NCBI GenBank assembly: GCA_026929865.2
Contig: CM049408.1
Location: forward strand, 19,728,501 to 19,792,500
Direction of reading: 5' to 3'
Length of the DNA stretch: 64,000 nucleotides
Source of the DNA: Hyperoplus lanceolatus
Lineage: Eukaryota; Chordata; Actinopteri; Uranoscopiformes; Ammodytidae
In this document: one piece after another, positions 1 through 12,198 of the stretch
How positions within the stretch are numbered: position 1 is the first letter of the stretch
Layout of the letters: every line of letters begins with the position of its first letter
Made by a program: the position numbers and the translations under genes
Notes under the pieces: model-generated
The model's database searches: none
Told to the model about the DNA's origin: nothing
What the model saw: only the letters and a program-made list of their open reading frames with translations

Positions 1-186
1 AGATGCCTCAGTTTCCAAGGGCTGTTCATCCTCCACCTCCTCTTCTTCTTCATCCTCCTCCTCCTCGGCCTCTTCCATATCGTCATTTGCCATCCATTCA
101 AACAGTCTGTCATCTTCATCTCTGTCTGAGTCATTATCGTCCTCTCCGGCTGGCACATCTCCAATGTCTTCCTCCATTTCTGCCAT
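1..186 (-). CDS. Partial acidic N-terminal exon, unidentified gene
   Basis: The minus strand reads openly from an ATG at 184-186 to the window edge (62 codons). An in-frame TAG lies about 30 bases upstream, which supports this start. The peptide begins MAEMEEDIGDVPAGEDDNDS and passes through a short mixed stretch (RLFEWMANDD). It then becomes almost pure Glu/Asp before ending near EDEQPLETEAS. Such acidic tails occur in many nuclear and chromatin proteins, but no domain is visible and I do not recognise the family. The gene runs in the same direction as POLE2 just downstream of it and continues outside the window. A purely repetitive GAG/GAA tract could mimic coding sequence. The mixed residues before it and the clean start make a real exon more likely. 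Confidence 0.5.
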   Translation of the reverse strand, partial: MAEMEEDIGDVPAGEDDNDSDRDEDDRLFEWMANDDMEEAEEEEDEEEEEVEDEQPLETEAS

Positions 187-1498
187 TGTCCCCGCTATGC
201 CAGTAGTCTCCTCCTAGTGTGTAGTGTCCTATCTGGGGCATTCATTAGTAAAAGGACAAATCATATAGAAAATGTTAGTACTGAGAGGATTATTCCATGA
301 ACTTATCTTGGAAAATAGGCAAAAAGGAAAACGAACCACATTCAAGCACTTGATGGAAGGAAAATATATTATTCAGCTAGTGATAAAAGAATGACACACA
401 TATTTCATGTTATCTCTGTTTAAAGTTCAAAGTTTATTAGTCACGTGCTTACCCATCACAAAATATTCTTTGTTCTCAGACTCCTTAACAGTGCAACAAA
501 CATAACAAGTGCAAGTATAATATATGTTAGGTAAAGAGTTTTTACTCGTATGAACTCTTAAGTAGACGATGCATACCTTATTTTTTTAAGTCCACGTCTC
601 TTTGTTACAAAGAAAAAGCTATAATTCGGAGCAATGGGCCAGAAAGCGTTAGCTGCTGATGACCTACTTTTCTAGCTTCACTGTTTTGGGTTACTGAAAT
701 CAACGTTAGCCGTTAGCTTAGCCTTTGTCTAAGAGAAGACTGACTGTGATATAAATTGAATTATAATGTTTAGTTGAAAATGCACCAACCTGCTTGGCTG
801 GTAACCAAGCTAGCGAGTACTTAACAGCTGCCCCTCATTTCATCTTTGACCAAAGACCGCTTGGCAACTTCAAATTTGTTTTTTTCAAAACGCTCGGAGA
901 ATTCAGAAAAACAAGAAACGTCGCAAGAATCATTTTGACAACGTTCTTGTCGTAGATTACCTTTACTTCTTTGTAGGTCTTGGGGGGTAAAATTGTATTA
1001 GCACCCGTAGTAGACTTGCCTTGTTAAACGTTTATAATTTTTTCTGCAAATTTCAAAAGCTGAACGACATTAGTGTGAGGTCATCACAAGCGTTCTGGGG
1101 GCACGACCGGAAGTTGATGACTCGTCAAAGCTGCCATCTCGATAAGGTCGAATTTAAATATAATAGCAGATCATCAGCTTGCTCATTTACATTTTTTGTT
1201 CTTCCTGATGATTTGGAAAGACCTAAAAGATTGTTAGCTCTTGTATAAAACAAGAATAAACAGTAAAGTCAAAATTTTCTACTTCACTTCTGACAAGTGA
1301 TTTCAAAGTAAAATTATTTTACCTTAAATATAGCAACAGTTAAGTGTTTGAAAATATGAAGAATAAAAATCCTAATTTGCACTATATGATGAGTAAAATT
1401 TTATTTTAAAACTCTATAGTATATATAATATACATCTTAATTACTTTGAGGCAGACGGCTCTAAAAATGTCTGGACGTTCAGTACAAACAATAAAACC
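187..1498. other. Intergenic: upstream of the acidic gene, downstream of POLE2
   Basis: This stretch holds the 5' flank of the minus-strand acidic gene and the sequence beyond the POLE2 poly(A) signal. It is AT-rich single-copy-looking sequence. I see no exon with splice signals and no clear repeat. Confidence 0.5.
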
Positions 1499-1504
1499 TT
1501 TATT
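1499..1504 (-). terminator. pole2: Poly(A) signal of POLE2
   Basis: TTTATT on the plus strand is AATAAA on the minus strand. It lies about 150 bases past the POLE2 stop codon, a normal 3'UTR length. Confidence 0.7.
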
Positions 1505-1649
1505 ATTCATCACGGGACAAACATACAGATATATAGAAAATAAATCACTGCAATGGCTTGATCACTAATCCATCCTAATTTTACAGTATAAAACAAAGGC
1601 AATGTACAAAACAATTAAAAAGCATCCATTTGTAAATCCATGATTTTCT

Positions 1650-4600
1650 TTAGAGTCCTTGAAGTTTGCTGTAATAAGACACATAAGAAAACAACGGATT
1701 AGTATTACAGTGACAGTTAAAACTACAGTTCTCTGTAGTGAATGATGTGGAGAGAAAAGTAAAACTTGAAAACAGCCCACCTGTCTTCTACAGTTCTGTT
1801 GGATGGGTAGTACACCTTGAAAGTGAAGCCACTTTTTGGGAATGAGCCCTGTTGACATAAAGACAAATTAATAAATACCAAAAGTCCATATTGATACAAT
1901 ACAGTGATAACACTTTCTAGCTGGAAAGACATTGTTTATTATTTTAATTAAATATTTTGAGCCGTCCTGTCAGTTTCTTCTGTTTCTTACCGGGTTAAGA
2001 CAGAGGCAGTCTGTGTTTGTGATGCTGAAGGGGTCGTATTTGTCTGCAAAGATGATGACATCAGGAACTGGGTAGACACGCATGGAGTAGTCGTACGCCC
2101 AGAATACAGGACTCACATACAGAGGCAGGGGAGTCAAGTGGCCCTGGGACAGGATGGTCTTAACAAACTGGAGGAAAGGGGGAGCAAAATTTCATGATCT
2201 ATTTCCAAAAATTAAAAGGCATTTCACTATGTGTTTTTAAAGAAATCCGGCTGGTCAGGGCATTCCGCTAAGAGATGGTAAATTTACCAGCATATTTGCA
2301 GAAGTAGGAGGAAAGAGGAACACTTTAAATACTCTGTACAAAGGCACAGCAACAAAAAAAAACGTGTGGCTGCACAACTAATAACAACTGTAAGCGTTTA
2401 ACAACAGGGATTTCACTCAGTATGAGTTTTTTTTTAGAGAAGCTCAAACTCACATGGTTTGAAATGTCAAGGTTGTTATTGGGCAACCTGATGCAGTTCC
2501 TGCACATCTTGTTGACCAGGTCTTCCCTGATGATGACGATCTCTTGGCTGCAGTACTGGATCCTGACAGGAGAAACTTGACAGGTCACTTTGAGTGTCTT
2601 AGTGTCACTTGAAGCATATAAACTCACACATTTCTCAAAAGCCTAAAAAATAAATCTTGTTGCACCAAATCTCTGATCTCTCTAAACAACAAATATTTTG
2701 ATAGATGTATTTAGGGTGTGTTTTACCTGCATGGGTTGGTAGTGAACACGGAAAATGGCACCCTCTGACAGAACTCCTCTGTAATGTGATCAGACAAGGG
2801 AGGCCTGAGGGGAAATATATTGATCCACATTTATCCAAACCACCAAAAACTCACATAATGCTGTTGAAAAGCAGATGTCTTTGAAGGCTTACCTTGGCAG
2901 GATGGTGCCTGGACCAGGGTCTTCAGGGCCAGGAACAAACACAAAGCGACTACTGCATGTAAAGGATGAACATGTTAATAATTAAACACTTTACAACATG
3001 ATTAGTTAAAAATAAGTATGAGTAACTACTTTGTCAGATCATACCTGCTGTGAATGCTGGGGTATGAACATATGGCATCAGCAAGAGCCTTCAATGACTC
3101 TAAAAAGGGAAAAATTAATGAGATCCTGAATTGCTATGTATTTATCTTTATGTTACAATCAGACGTCTTAAAAATGTGCAGTATATTATGAGTGGTGAGG
3201 ACCCAAAAGTCTCACCTTTGAGTGATTTGATTTGTGTTTTTCCGTATGGCGCAGAAGAGAAGTTACCACACAAAATGAAACAGGTGGGAGGCATCGAAGC
3301 GTAGCCTGTAAGAAAGGGAGGCTCAGTCTGATTATTGTTTCCAAAAGGACCATGTTGTTGACCTGTAAATGCTCAGACCATGATGCAATACCAGACCTGA
3401 GAACATGAGGTTGAGCTTTTCCATCACTTCGACGCTGTCAAGCCACACGTCAGAGATAATAACAAACATGGCGTCCTCATTCTCTTCCTCCAGCTGCTTC
3501 AGCTTGGCTGAAGCCTTCACCGAAGTGGTGGATGGACCACCAAAGAAATTGATGTTTCCATAGTAAGCTCTGCCAACAAAACAAGGATCACAGTGAAGGT
3601 GCAGGAAAAGTATCTATGGAGCTCAATGCAGGATTCTCCCCAAGATAGTAAGATAAAAAAAAATCACAGGAATATATAAAAGAAAACATCACTGACTCCC
3701 TGTTCTTTTACATGAAGCGGCATCCTTTTTAACTAAAAAACATTTCTACAAGAGTTGATATACTTTAAAAGGTTAAACTTACACTTGAAATGTATATATT
3801 TTCTCTACATTAAGCTATTGACAAATGTTCATGAAGTGTGTTGCTAAACTGACAGCACACAACTAAAATCTACAATGAAAGTTTGACTACACAGTACACA
3901 CACTCTCCTCCCATCCACTGACCTTGTGCCAGATGACGGCTCTGTTGGTGGAAACCCAAAACCGTTGACATGGAAAACCGAGTCCTCATACCAACCTAAA
4001 GGACAAAGGAAAAAATTACTTCTAATAAAGTATGTAATAAAACTTTTTTCCCTAATTTTATTGTATATTTGTGTTTTATTTATTTTCTTTGCTGCAGTTG
4101 TTATCTTACCCTCTGCGAGTACAAAGCAGGACTCTGTGTACAGACCATTATGGAACTGGTGAGAACTGAGTTAGGGAATACTTCCATTTTAAAAGCAGAA
4201 ACATTTTGAATGTTAAAGAAGTCCTTTACTTTGACAATATCCAAACAAACTTATTAAAGGATATTGCTTTGGACATGTCCAACTGTACTGTTCCGCTCGG
4301 GTCCTCCAGGTAATATTTACCCTTAAAAAGCAATTAAGAGATGTTAAAATACTTTACTGGAATATACATTATAATTTAAAGGAGACATTTATGAACTTGT
4401 CATCACTAACTCACCTCTTTCAGTTGTGTGACCATCCCCAGTACAATCACCTCTCCCAGTTTAGATGTGCTACCAAGCAGTGCTTCAATTGTCTTGAGCT
4501 AGAAAAGACAAATTACAGTCAAATACAAAACAATAAAATATGTTTTTATATTCAATGTACAACTATTAACAGCAGCGCAATACTGATGATGGTTTTCATT

Positions 4601-6710
4601 ACTGTTGTTACCTGAAATTTGTTTTGACCGTCTTCAACAGCAGCTCCTATTGCAGGTGGGGTGAAGAGCTCATGCCGGTGTGTACGCTACAAGACACATA
4701 CCGGTATCTGTATAAATAAACTAAGCATGCTACACATACGTGAAACAGCAGCAGAGTGAGTGGGTAAGTTTCCCGGTCTGTAAATTATTTTTTTGATCAG
4801 AGCTCACTGACCTGTTGTAAGATGGTGTAGCGCTCCCTGAATAGTTCAGCTTTGTCTTTCGCCATACCGCATAGACTTGGGGCTGGATGACTTGTCATAG
4901 CAATACTGGATAAAAATAAATAAAAATTTGAAGACTTCGACTACAAGCAACAGTGGAACAAAATCTCAGCAGTGAAAGTTAAAAAAGTAAATATTCACAC
5001 AATGGAAAAACACTGTCCCTTTACTTACGGTACAAATTTCTTCCGCTCCACACTGTAAATGTATCTTGGCACAGCAAAGGCTCCAATGATGTTGAAAACA
5101 TTATCTCTGGAAGAGAGTTAAACAACTGTGATGAATAAGATGGATAAAGCTGCTACATTTACTTATTGGCTGGATACGGAAAAAATGTCTGGATGTAATT
5201 TGAAGTGTAATTATTGTTGACTAATATTATAATATAACTAGGACGTGACTGCAGATCCAGAATATTCCGTCCTACACATTAATGTGAATGATCCTATACC
5301 TCAAAACTCAGCTGCGATTATTCCAAGACATGGAAATACAAAGTGCCAACCCCAACTTTATTTTTTCTTTAAAAACACGTAATGTATATTACTTTATATC
5401 ATATTTCTTGCCTGTGTCATAATAAAAATATGACACAGGCAAATAATATAAAAATAAATTTATTGCAAATTTCCTATGATATTGTTACAGATGTGAACTG
5501 CTGGTATTTCGAATAACTTTCAAAAAAGCACCCGTCAATATTTAAAAAAATTTACAAACAAAATTAGTATTACAAACAAAAAATGCTTACATGGATTCAT
5601 CACAAGACTGGGTGCAATCTTGCACTGCAATTTCAACCACAGAGAGCTCTATCATACTAGAGGACACTGTTGGGAAACAAACTGTGGTCACATATCACAA
5701 ACGCATAAAGTCCTGCACACAGCACACTATGCACTAATTATTTATCACACTGTGATCTCTACAGGCTAGTAGTACTATTGGACTTACACGGTTGCTTTTC
5801 GACTGCATCCAAGACCTTTTCAATAATATCATCCAGTTCTGTGGCACTGACGGACTCCAGCGCCTCCAACAGGTATCGGCTTGCGTCCCTGGAGCACGAA
5901 ACAACAAGAAAAGCATGAATATACATAATATATTGTTGGTATTTATTTTTTGACTTCTGGTAGACAAATAGAAAAAGGAGCACTGACAGGAGCTGAGGTG
6001 TCATTTTAGGTTAATCCCAGCAATGTAATAATGTTTCAGTTGAACTGCTTAAAAAAGTGAGTTAAAATATAAATTGTTCAGTTTGAGTGCAGTTAACATC
6101 GGTTATAAAATATTTACACATGTTTATGTTTACTCCTGTTCATAATGTTACATAATGTTTTATGTCCACTCCAATCCCGCTTATAACTAACTTTGAATGT
6201 ATTCCATTATACAGTATTTTACTTATTTAGATAATATTTTATCTTACATTCTTTTATATTATACTTTATCACTACATTTTATTTGCACAATGTCTTTGTA
6301 TTATAGTCTTGATTTAGGTCTCAGGTGGCTCTCTTGATTGCTAATGTTGCATTGTTGAAGAAAGCCTGAGACTCATACATTGTACTGCCAACAACAACTG
6401 CTCCTATAATTATTGTGCAGATGGCATATAAACAATAATGAACGTTATATTCTTGTTTCTTGATGTCACTTAAATTAAATTGAGCAAAAAGAAATGAAGG
6501 CGACCAGTGCATCTCAGCTGCTGACCCCTGCCTGTGAGGTGACATATATGTGGATAGTTCTCTCACCGCACAAATGGCAGTTACGTTACAACATCGGTAA
6601 ATCACTTCAAAAACCTTCAACTAGTATTAAAATACTTACGGTCGAAGTATAAGCCCCCGCATTTTGAAGCCAGCGGTTACTTTAGTCTTTATTTTCCGAG
6701 CAACATCCAT
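1650..6710 (-). CDS. pole2: POLE2, DNA polymerase epsilon subunit 2 (19 coding exons)
   Basis: B-subunit of the leading-strand replicase Pol epsilon, acting in the nucleus as a scaffold of the holoenzyme. Coding exons, 5' to 3': 6640-6710, 5788-5888, 5591-5666, 5029-5106, 4812-4905, 4612-4686, 4415-4498, 4265-4321, 4110-4158, 3923-3995, 3397-3569, 3216-3305, 3045-3099, 2893-2952, 2727-2804, 2454-2562, 1991-2167, 1781-1848, 1650-1668. They total 1587 nt in one frame (528 aa plus stop; the human protein is 527 aa). The N-terminal helical domain is residues 1 to about 75 ([20 protein letters not shown]). An OB-fold region follows, then the calcineurin-like but inactive B-subunit fold ([41 protein letters not shown]). 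The C-terminus is TVEDSKLQGL. All introns are GT-AG except intron 8, which is AT-AC. The gene is head to head with KLHDC1. Confidence 0.96.
4159..4264 (-). other. pole2: AT-AC (U12-type) minor intron in POLE2
   Basis: On the minus strand this 106-nt intron begins ATATCCTTT directly after ...TCC AAA GCA. It ends ...TTCTCAC before CAG TTC CAT. No GT donor at this position keeps the conserved protein [12 protein letters not shown], whereas the AT-AC boundaries restore it in phase 0. A branch-point-like TTCCCTAACT lies about 10 bases before the 3' end, close to the U12 consensus TTCCTTAAC. Splicing would need the minor spliceosome. Confidence 0.9.
5408..5442. repeat. Perfect 14-bp stem-loop in a POLE2 intron
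   Basis: The arm TTGCCTGTGTCATA (5408-5421) is separated by a 7-base A-rich loop from its exact reverse complement (5429-5442). It sits in the intron between coding exons 3 and 4 (5107-5590), within AT-rich sequence. It could be a small MITE remnant or a chance palindrome. Confidence 0.7.
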
Positions 6711-7567
6711 GGTTGTTTGTCTACAACTCTCAAGCTTTGGCGCTAAATATCAACTTCCGCATGTATTTCATCACTTCCGCTAAAGCGTCACGCACCCTCT
6801 AAGAAGAAAAACATAAAAAATAAAAATCAACACAAAGTTTTGGTCTGTCAATCAAAACAACATGAAATTAAAATTCATAAATCTGCATTGCGATGATTAT
6901 TGGTATTAAATATGCAATATTATAGAATGTTATTGCCTAATTAACTTCAAAATAAAATGGTTACATTATATATTTTATTCGTTTTTATTCATATAATTAT
7001 TGTTTTCATAATGGATTGTGATTTATTTAATAAATAAAAACCAAACAAACATACAAACAATCCGTGGTCAATGGGGACTTTATTTTGACAATAGAAAGGA
7101 CCGGAAGTTATACAGGAACGAAGAATGTTTGTCAGCTGTGGGTTGTTGTTAATAACATGAGAAAAAAACATACGAAGTTTGACACTGTACTGTAATACGT
7201 GAGTATAGGGTTTTTGTGCTTGATATAGGCCTATGTGTTTTTCTCGAAACCATTGTTTTAAAATGTCTCTGTATTGTGAAAACCGTATGACATTTGTTTT
7301 ACCTGCTGCCTGCTGCTGTGAAACGTTACCTAGGTCTTCCAATATTGTACAAATACCATAACAATATAGGCTATTATTTACAACCTTATACCCTAAGACA
7401 GTATGCATGTTGTGTGTCAGCTCTGCTCGCAGTTTTATCTTACTTGCCTCACATTGAAAGCTAATGCAGCTGAAGGTAAATAGCCTAGGTGACACTTTTA
7501 GACATATTTTTCTTTTGAAAGAAGTCTATAGGGCACGTCTCCCCCTTTCTAATATTAGCAGACGGTC
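6711..7567. promoter_or_regulatory. Bidirectional POLE2/KLHDC1 promoter region
   Basis: This is the 857-bp gap between the two divergent start codons. It contains the E2F-type site annotated separately. ETS-like CTTCCG cores lie within about 70 bp upstream of the POLE2 ATG, and an ACCGGAAGT motif lies near 7100. No TATA box is evident next to either start. The KLHDC1 side is AT-rich. Assignment as a shared promoter is inferred from head-to-head geometry and motifs only. Confidence 0.6.
6736..6743. promoter_or_regulatory. E2F-type site TTTGGCGC
   Basis: TTTGGCGC matches the E2F consensus TTTSSCGC and lies 26-33 bp upstream of the POLE2 start codon. POLE2 and other replication-fork genes are known S-phase, E2F-regulated genes, so the position is meaningful. 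Binding is inferred. Confidence 0.6.
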
Positions 7568-10500
7568 ATGGACGCCGCATTTGAGAGGCACTGCTCGGAG
7601 CTGGTTGCCCGGGAGAGGAGCGGACACACGGCGGTGGTGGAGGGCAACCTACTGTATGTGTGGGGGGGTTACATGGTGAGAAGAAAAAACACACACACAT
7701 AAACAAACATTAACAACCGATCTGTTTAAAGTTTTTCGACAACGGTGCTAGTGCATTCATTACTTATAATAGCCTAATAAATAGTGTATATAACATAGGT
7801 CTACCATAAGACTCTAAAATAAGCCATTGTGTTCAAAATGTTTCAACAATGTGGTTTTTCTACTTTGTATAGCCTAAATAAATTATCTGTCTACATTCTC
7901 CACCGCCAGTGTATGCTGTTCATACACACTAAAACACACACTATGGAAAATATACCTTCAAAATGTAAAAATTAAATGAATAAATAAAACCTGTAAAAGG
8001 TTATTTTTAATACTTTAAATCAGATTGAGCTAATTTTCAGATTTTACTTGCATGCTTTGGTGCTGGACACAATCAGTTTTCTTGTGTGTTATTGAGTACA
8101 TTTCCTTAGCTCTTAAATTCTCTTAACGTTTTCCTGCTTCACATATTTATTACACAGTAACAGACATGTTGTGTTTTTTGCAGTCAATTGCTGACGATGA
8201 AGTTTTCCTACCCAATGGTGAAATTTGGGCTTATGACTTAGAAAGAGGGGTATGGTAAGAATATTATACATTCACAAATATTTTTGTGGTTGGAAAAAAG
8301 CTTGGTTTTCATACTATTCTTAAATGCAGCAGTTGTAAAATGTGTCATGACATTAGTGAATGTGAGTAGTTTATCCACTCTTTTTTTTTTGAAGGGAAGT
8401 ATTTGATATGACAGGGGATATCCCTCCCTCTATGTCTGGGACCTGCGGCTGCTCCCTGAATGGACACATGTACCTGTTTGGAGGATGTGATGACAATGGA
8501 CAGACCAATCAGGTGAGTCTGATAACTGATACCTAAGTATATGGTTTATTTACATGTGTTGTTTTAAAATGTATGAATTAGTTTTAAATCTCAGCTATGC
8601 TAAATGCTGGGTTGATAACGTAAAAGCAAGGATAACAACTCAAAAAAAATCCTCAGATCTAGAGGCCAATTCCAGTTGTAGCTAAACATTTTCCATGACC
8701 AAGATAATGGACTCTGACAGAGACAGATGCAAAGGGAAGCCACACACAAAAAAGACAAGAAAAGAAAATGACATCCCTTAATGAAAAATGGTTAACAAAT
8801 ATGAGTGAATGAATCCTTGTGGACATACCCATAGGCCACAGCTTGGACTAAGCAAATTTGACATTAAGTAGCGATCTGTGTTTGACTTCAAACAGATCTA
8901 TTGTGTCAACCTGACAGACGGTAAATACACATGGAGGAAAATCGCACATGAAATCGGTTCTGCTCCCTCGCCTCGAGACAAACTGTCCTGCTGGGTTCAT
9001 AGGGGAAGGTAAGCAACATGGAAATATGAATTTAATATCTGGCCGCATATTTGGAGGGTTGGAAGCTGACTGTTTGGGGACAGTTAATGGGTGAAATTTG
9101 TTTGGCTTCTGATTCCTTGTATGTGTGTTTTTTAAGTTTGAGATAATTTTGATAAAGGAAAAGCAGAGGTTGTTTGCACACTGACAGTTTCAAGCTGTTT
9201 GCCTGACGAAGACCTCTTAGGTTGAAACAAAACTTTGCTCAAATAAGAAAATATTCAGTGTGGAGCCTCTCGTTTTCCTGTTTGGGTGATGCTGTTTTTT
9301 GTTCTGTATCCAAATGGGGTTGTAAGATCACACAATACACTATTTTTTGCTCTATTTAGATAACTTATATCCTAAATGATATATAGTCCATTCATATATT
9401 CAGTCACTCTTTATTTGTCTCAGTAAATTGTAAACCCCAATCTTCACTTACTCACATTCATAGTGTCATTCTTTGCTTTGTCCTTATATATGTCCTTAAA
9501 TATAGAAATGGTATTTAAGTTTATTAGATTTTTTTTACCCGTCTTTGAGTTTCTACCACTTTTAGATCTGTTATTAAGTTTATGTCTGAGATCTTAGATT
9601 GGTGAGATCTGTATTTGCATGGTATTAATTGTGACAATCTTTGATTTTGATTTTTCAGGATAATCTACTTTGGAGGATATGGTCACAAACAACTGACTGA
9701 TGTCGATAGCAGGAACAGAAGCTTCATTGTGGATGAAGTATCTTGGGTAATGCTTTTTGTATTGACTTTAAATCTGTCACTGTCTCCATATATGTTTAGA
9801 CATTCAGGATATTTTCATAGGACATAGTGACACATATTTGTGTAGTTTTTATTTGATCAAGCCTTATAGGGAGAAATTTCAGCATCTGGTCACACAGCTG
9901 AAACATTGGTTCTTACCTATTTTACATGCAGTCTTTGGTTCTAACCGAATAATCCTAATTAACTCAATATAAATTAAGATAGGTGTTCAGGCCATCTTCT
10001 TGTTTTCAGGTTGCAGACGTCTTCTGGGGATGGAACAATGAGGTTCACATATTTGACCCAACTCAAGCCAGTTGGAGTGAACCACAGACCCACGTGAGTC
10101 ACCTAATAGTGTGATTCAACCTTTAATAGACTGAATGCAGTACATAAATACTCTGATGATCTAAACAGCGACAGTTTTTTGTTTGTAGGGTAGTGCTCCT
10201 GCGCCGAGGGCGGCCCAAGCCAGCGCCACAATCGGATGCAAAGGATATGTTTGTGGAGGCAGGGTCATGGTGAGAGCACTACATGCTTTCCAGTTCTTCT
10301 CATATGCAAAGATTCAGAAGTGCACAACAAGAAGATAAACGCACAGACTCACTGATTATAGCCTGTCATTTGTCGCCCTCTTCTTTTAAATGCAGGAAAC
10401 CCGGACAAGTGATATTCACTGCCTGGACCTTGAGACATGGACGTGGTCGGAAATGTACGTATGCACTCGTAATGAATGACAATTAAAATGTCTAGAAATT

Positions 10501-11944
10501 AATCTGTTGTGTGGTTTTGTGAACGTACAATATTTTAAATGCACATTGAGACTGAAACAAGTTGTGTCACTGATATTTAAAATGGCTGAATCCTTTGCAC
10601 CTGCGCATTATGGTTGAACATATTTTTCCCAGAATCCCGGTGTCCAACATTCCAGTGGGCAGGTCGTGGCACACGCTCACAGCGGTATCAGACAGCAGCT
10701 TGTTCCTGTTTGGAGGTCTCAGTGTAGACTGCACACCAATGAGTAAGAACATTTATTCACATCTTCACTTTTATTTTTCCTTTTTACCCTCGTGTCATTT
10801 AATTTTTTTAACCGCTCTCTTTTCCATGACATATTTTTTCTCAATCAGGTGACGGCTGGTTGCTTGATGTTGAAACAAAGAAATGGAGAGAAATCGAGCA
10901 TCCCTTTAAGAATAAGCCAAGGTAGCAACTTATTATTGCCAATTGGCTATTGTGCAACCAAACACTTTTTTGGTTTTACTGTAAATTGTAAGCAGATTTT
11001 AAAATAGCACATTTTCCCCTGGCTAAAGGTTGTGGCACTCAGCGTGTCCAGGCAAAGACTCCGATGTGATTGTGTTTGGTGGAAGTTGTGACTACATCCT
11101 CCTTGTGGACACTGTGAGTATCACAGAGACACTTCAAATGTCAGTAAATAGATCTGGAACAAATCTTGATTTTACTAAACTTTAGAAAAAAAACACATGA
11201 GAAACTACGTAAAAGCCTCCTGAATTCACATTTACACAGGCACAGCTCTGAAACTATGTGTAGAGACAAGTACAAAAGTTGGCCATGTAAAAAAAAAATT
11301 ATATAACAATAACTTACACCACTGCACTCCAGTGTACTGAATGATACATTACTGAAAAACCAGCATGATATTCAACAACATATCCTCATAAATAATTAAC
11401 AGTAGGTGTAGATACAAATATATCCTGGCTGCAGTATTTAAATGTAAACTTAAATCAAAACAGTGAGCATATAAGGAACATACTATGCATATCTTTGAGA
11501 CAAAAGTTCTTGGCTGAAAATGGACCTTTTCTAACTTTGTACATTTCTTTTCAGGGCCACTGCAATGATGCACTTGTTTTTCAGACGGGGCCATATCCTC
11601 TATTTAGGTAAAAACTTCTCTGATAGCTTCACACAACAAACCTGTCACATTTGAAACACATTAGCAATGGCTGCATGATATTTAGGTGTGTTAGGTCGAG
11701 AGCCCCGCAACTACGCAACTTCTCCATTAATGACAAGTGAAAATATTTGCTGTGTAAAAACAAAGGTATTTTTTTTGTTTGTTTCTTCTCTGGCAGGATT
11801 TGTGAGGATTACATTGCAAAGAACGTGACAAACTATGAGAAGCTCAGAAATCAACTTCCACTCCTGCCTCCCAAACTACTGACTGCAGTGCAGAGGAGGA
11901 CGTCTTTCTACAGACCTTCAAAGAAGCAAAAATTATTGGCTTAA
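7568..11944 (+). CDS. klhdc1: KLHDC1, kelch domain-containing protein 1 (13 coding exons)
   Basis: Kelch beta-propeller substrate receptor. Mammalian KLHDC1 works with a CUL5-type ubiquitin ligase and recognises C-terminal glycine degrons. Coding exons: 7568-7675, 8184-8254, 8395-8512, 8896-9008, 9659-9746, 10010-10093, 10189-10269, 10396-10454, 10633-10742, 10849-10921, 11029-11113, 11555-11607, 11797-11944. They total 1191 nt (396 aa plus stop; the human protein is about 406 aa). All splice sites are GT-AG and all phases match. Six kelch blades are marked by double-glycine strands: YVWGGYM, MYLFGGC, IIYFGGYG, YVCGGRV, LFLFGGLS, VIVFGGS. The C-terminal LPLLPPKLL segment resembles the cullin-box end of KLHDC1. 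SIADDEVFLPNGEIWAYDLE, DVFWGWNNEVHIFD and GHCNDALVFQTGPY fit KLHDC1 better than its paralogue KLHDC2. It neighbours POLE2, as in mammals. Confidence 0.93.
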
Positions 11945-12132
11945 ACAATGTCTTAAGTGCCAACATCTTTTATTTAAGTACTGTTCTCCCTTTAATGTGA
12001 ACATTGGCTTCACACTTTAGGGTAGCGTTTTTATTTAATTTGATGTATATTTTCAAAATATTTTATGATGTTAATTACTTTTACGATTCACATTTTATTT
12101 TGTAAAGTCTGCCTATTTTAATGAGTGGGATG

Positions 12133-12138
12133 ATTAAA
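12133..12138 (+). terminator. klhdc1: Candidate poly(A) signal of KLHDC1 (ATTAAA)
   Basis: ATTAAA lies about 190 bases after the KLHDC1 stop codon and about 60 bases before the start of the inserted inverted-repeat element. It is the common AATAAA variant. No better hexamer was seen between the stop codon and the element. Confidence 0.5.
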
Positions 12139-12198
12139 TGTCACATCAAACTTGTTTTTCATATTGTCTGATTGTTACACTATAGGTAGGCTATTTAA

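Noticed and set aside
4229..4264. Extending the POLE2 exon to a downstream GT donor (reading KAISFNKF...)
   Set aside because: This would insert residues absent from known POLE2 proteins. AT-AC boundaries restore the conserved sequence exactly.
7750..8180. Possible extra exon in the first KLHDC1 intron
   Set aside because: Exon 1 joins exon 2 in phase and the encoded kelch blade is continuous, so no extra exon is needed.
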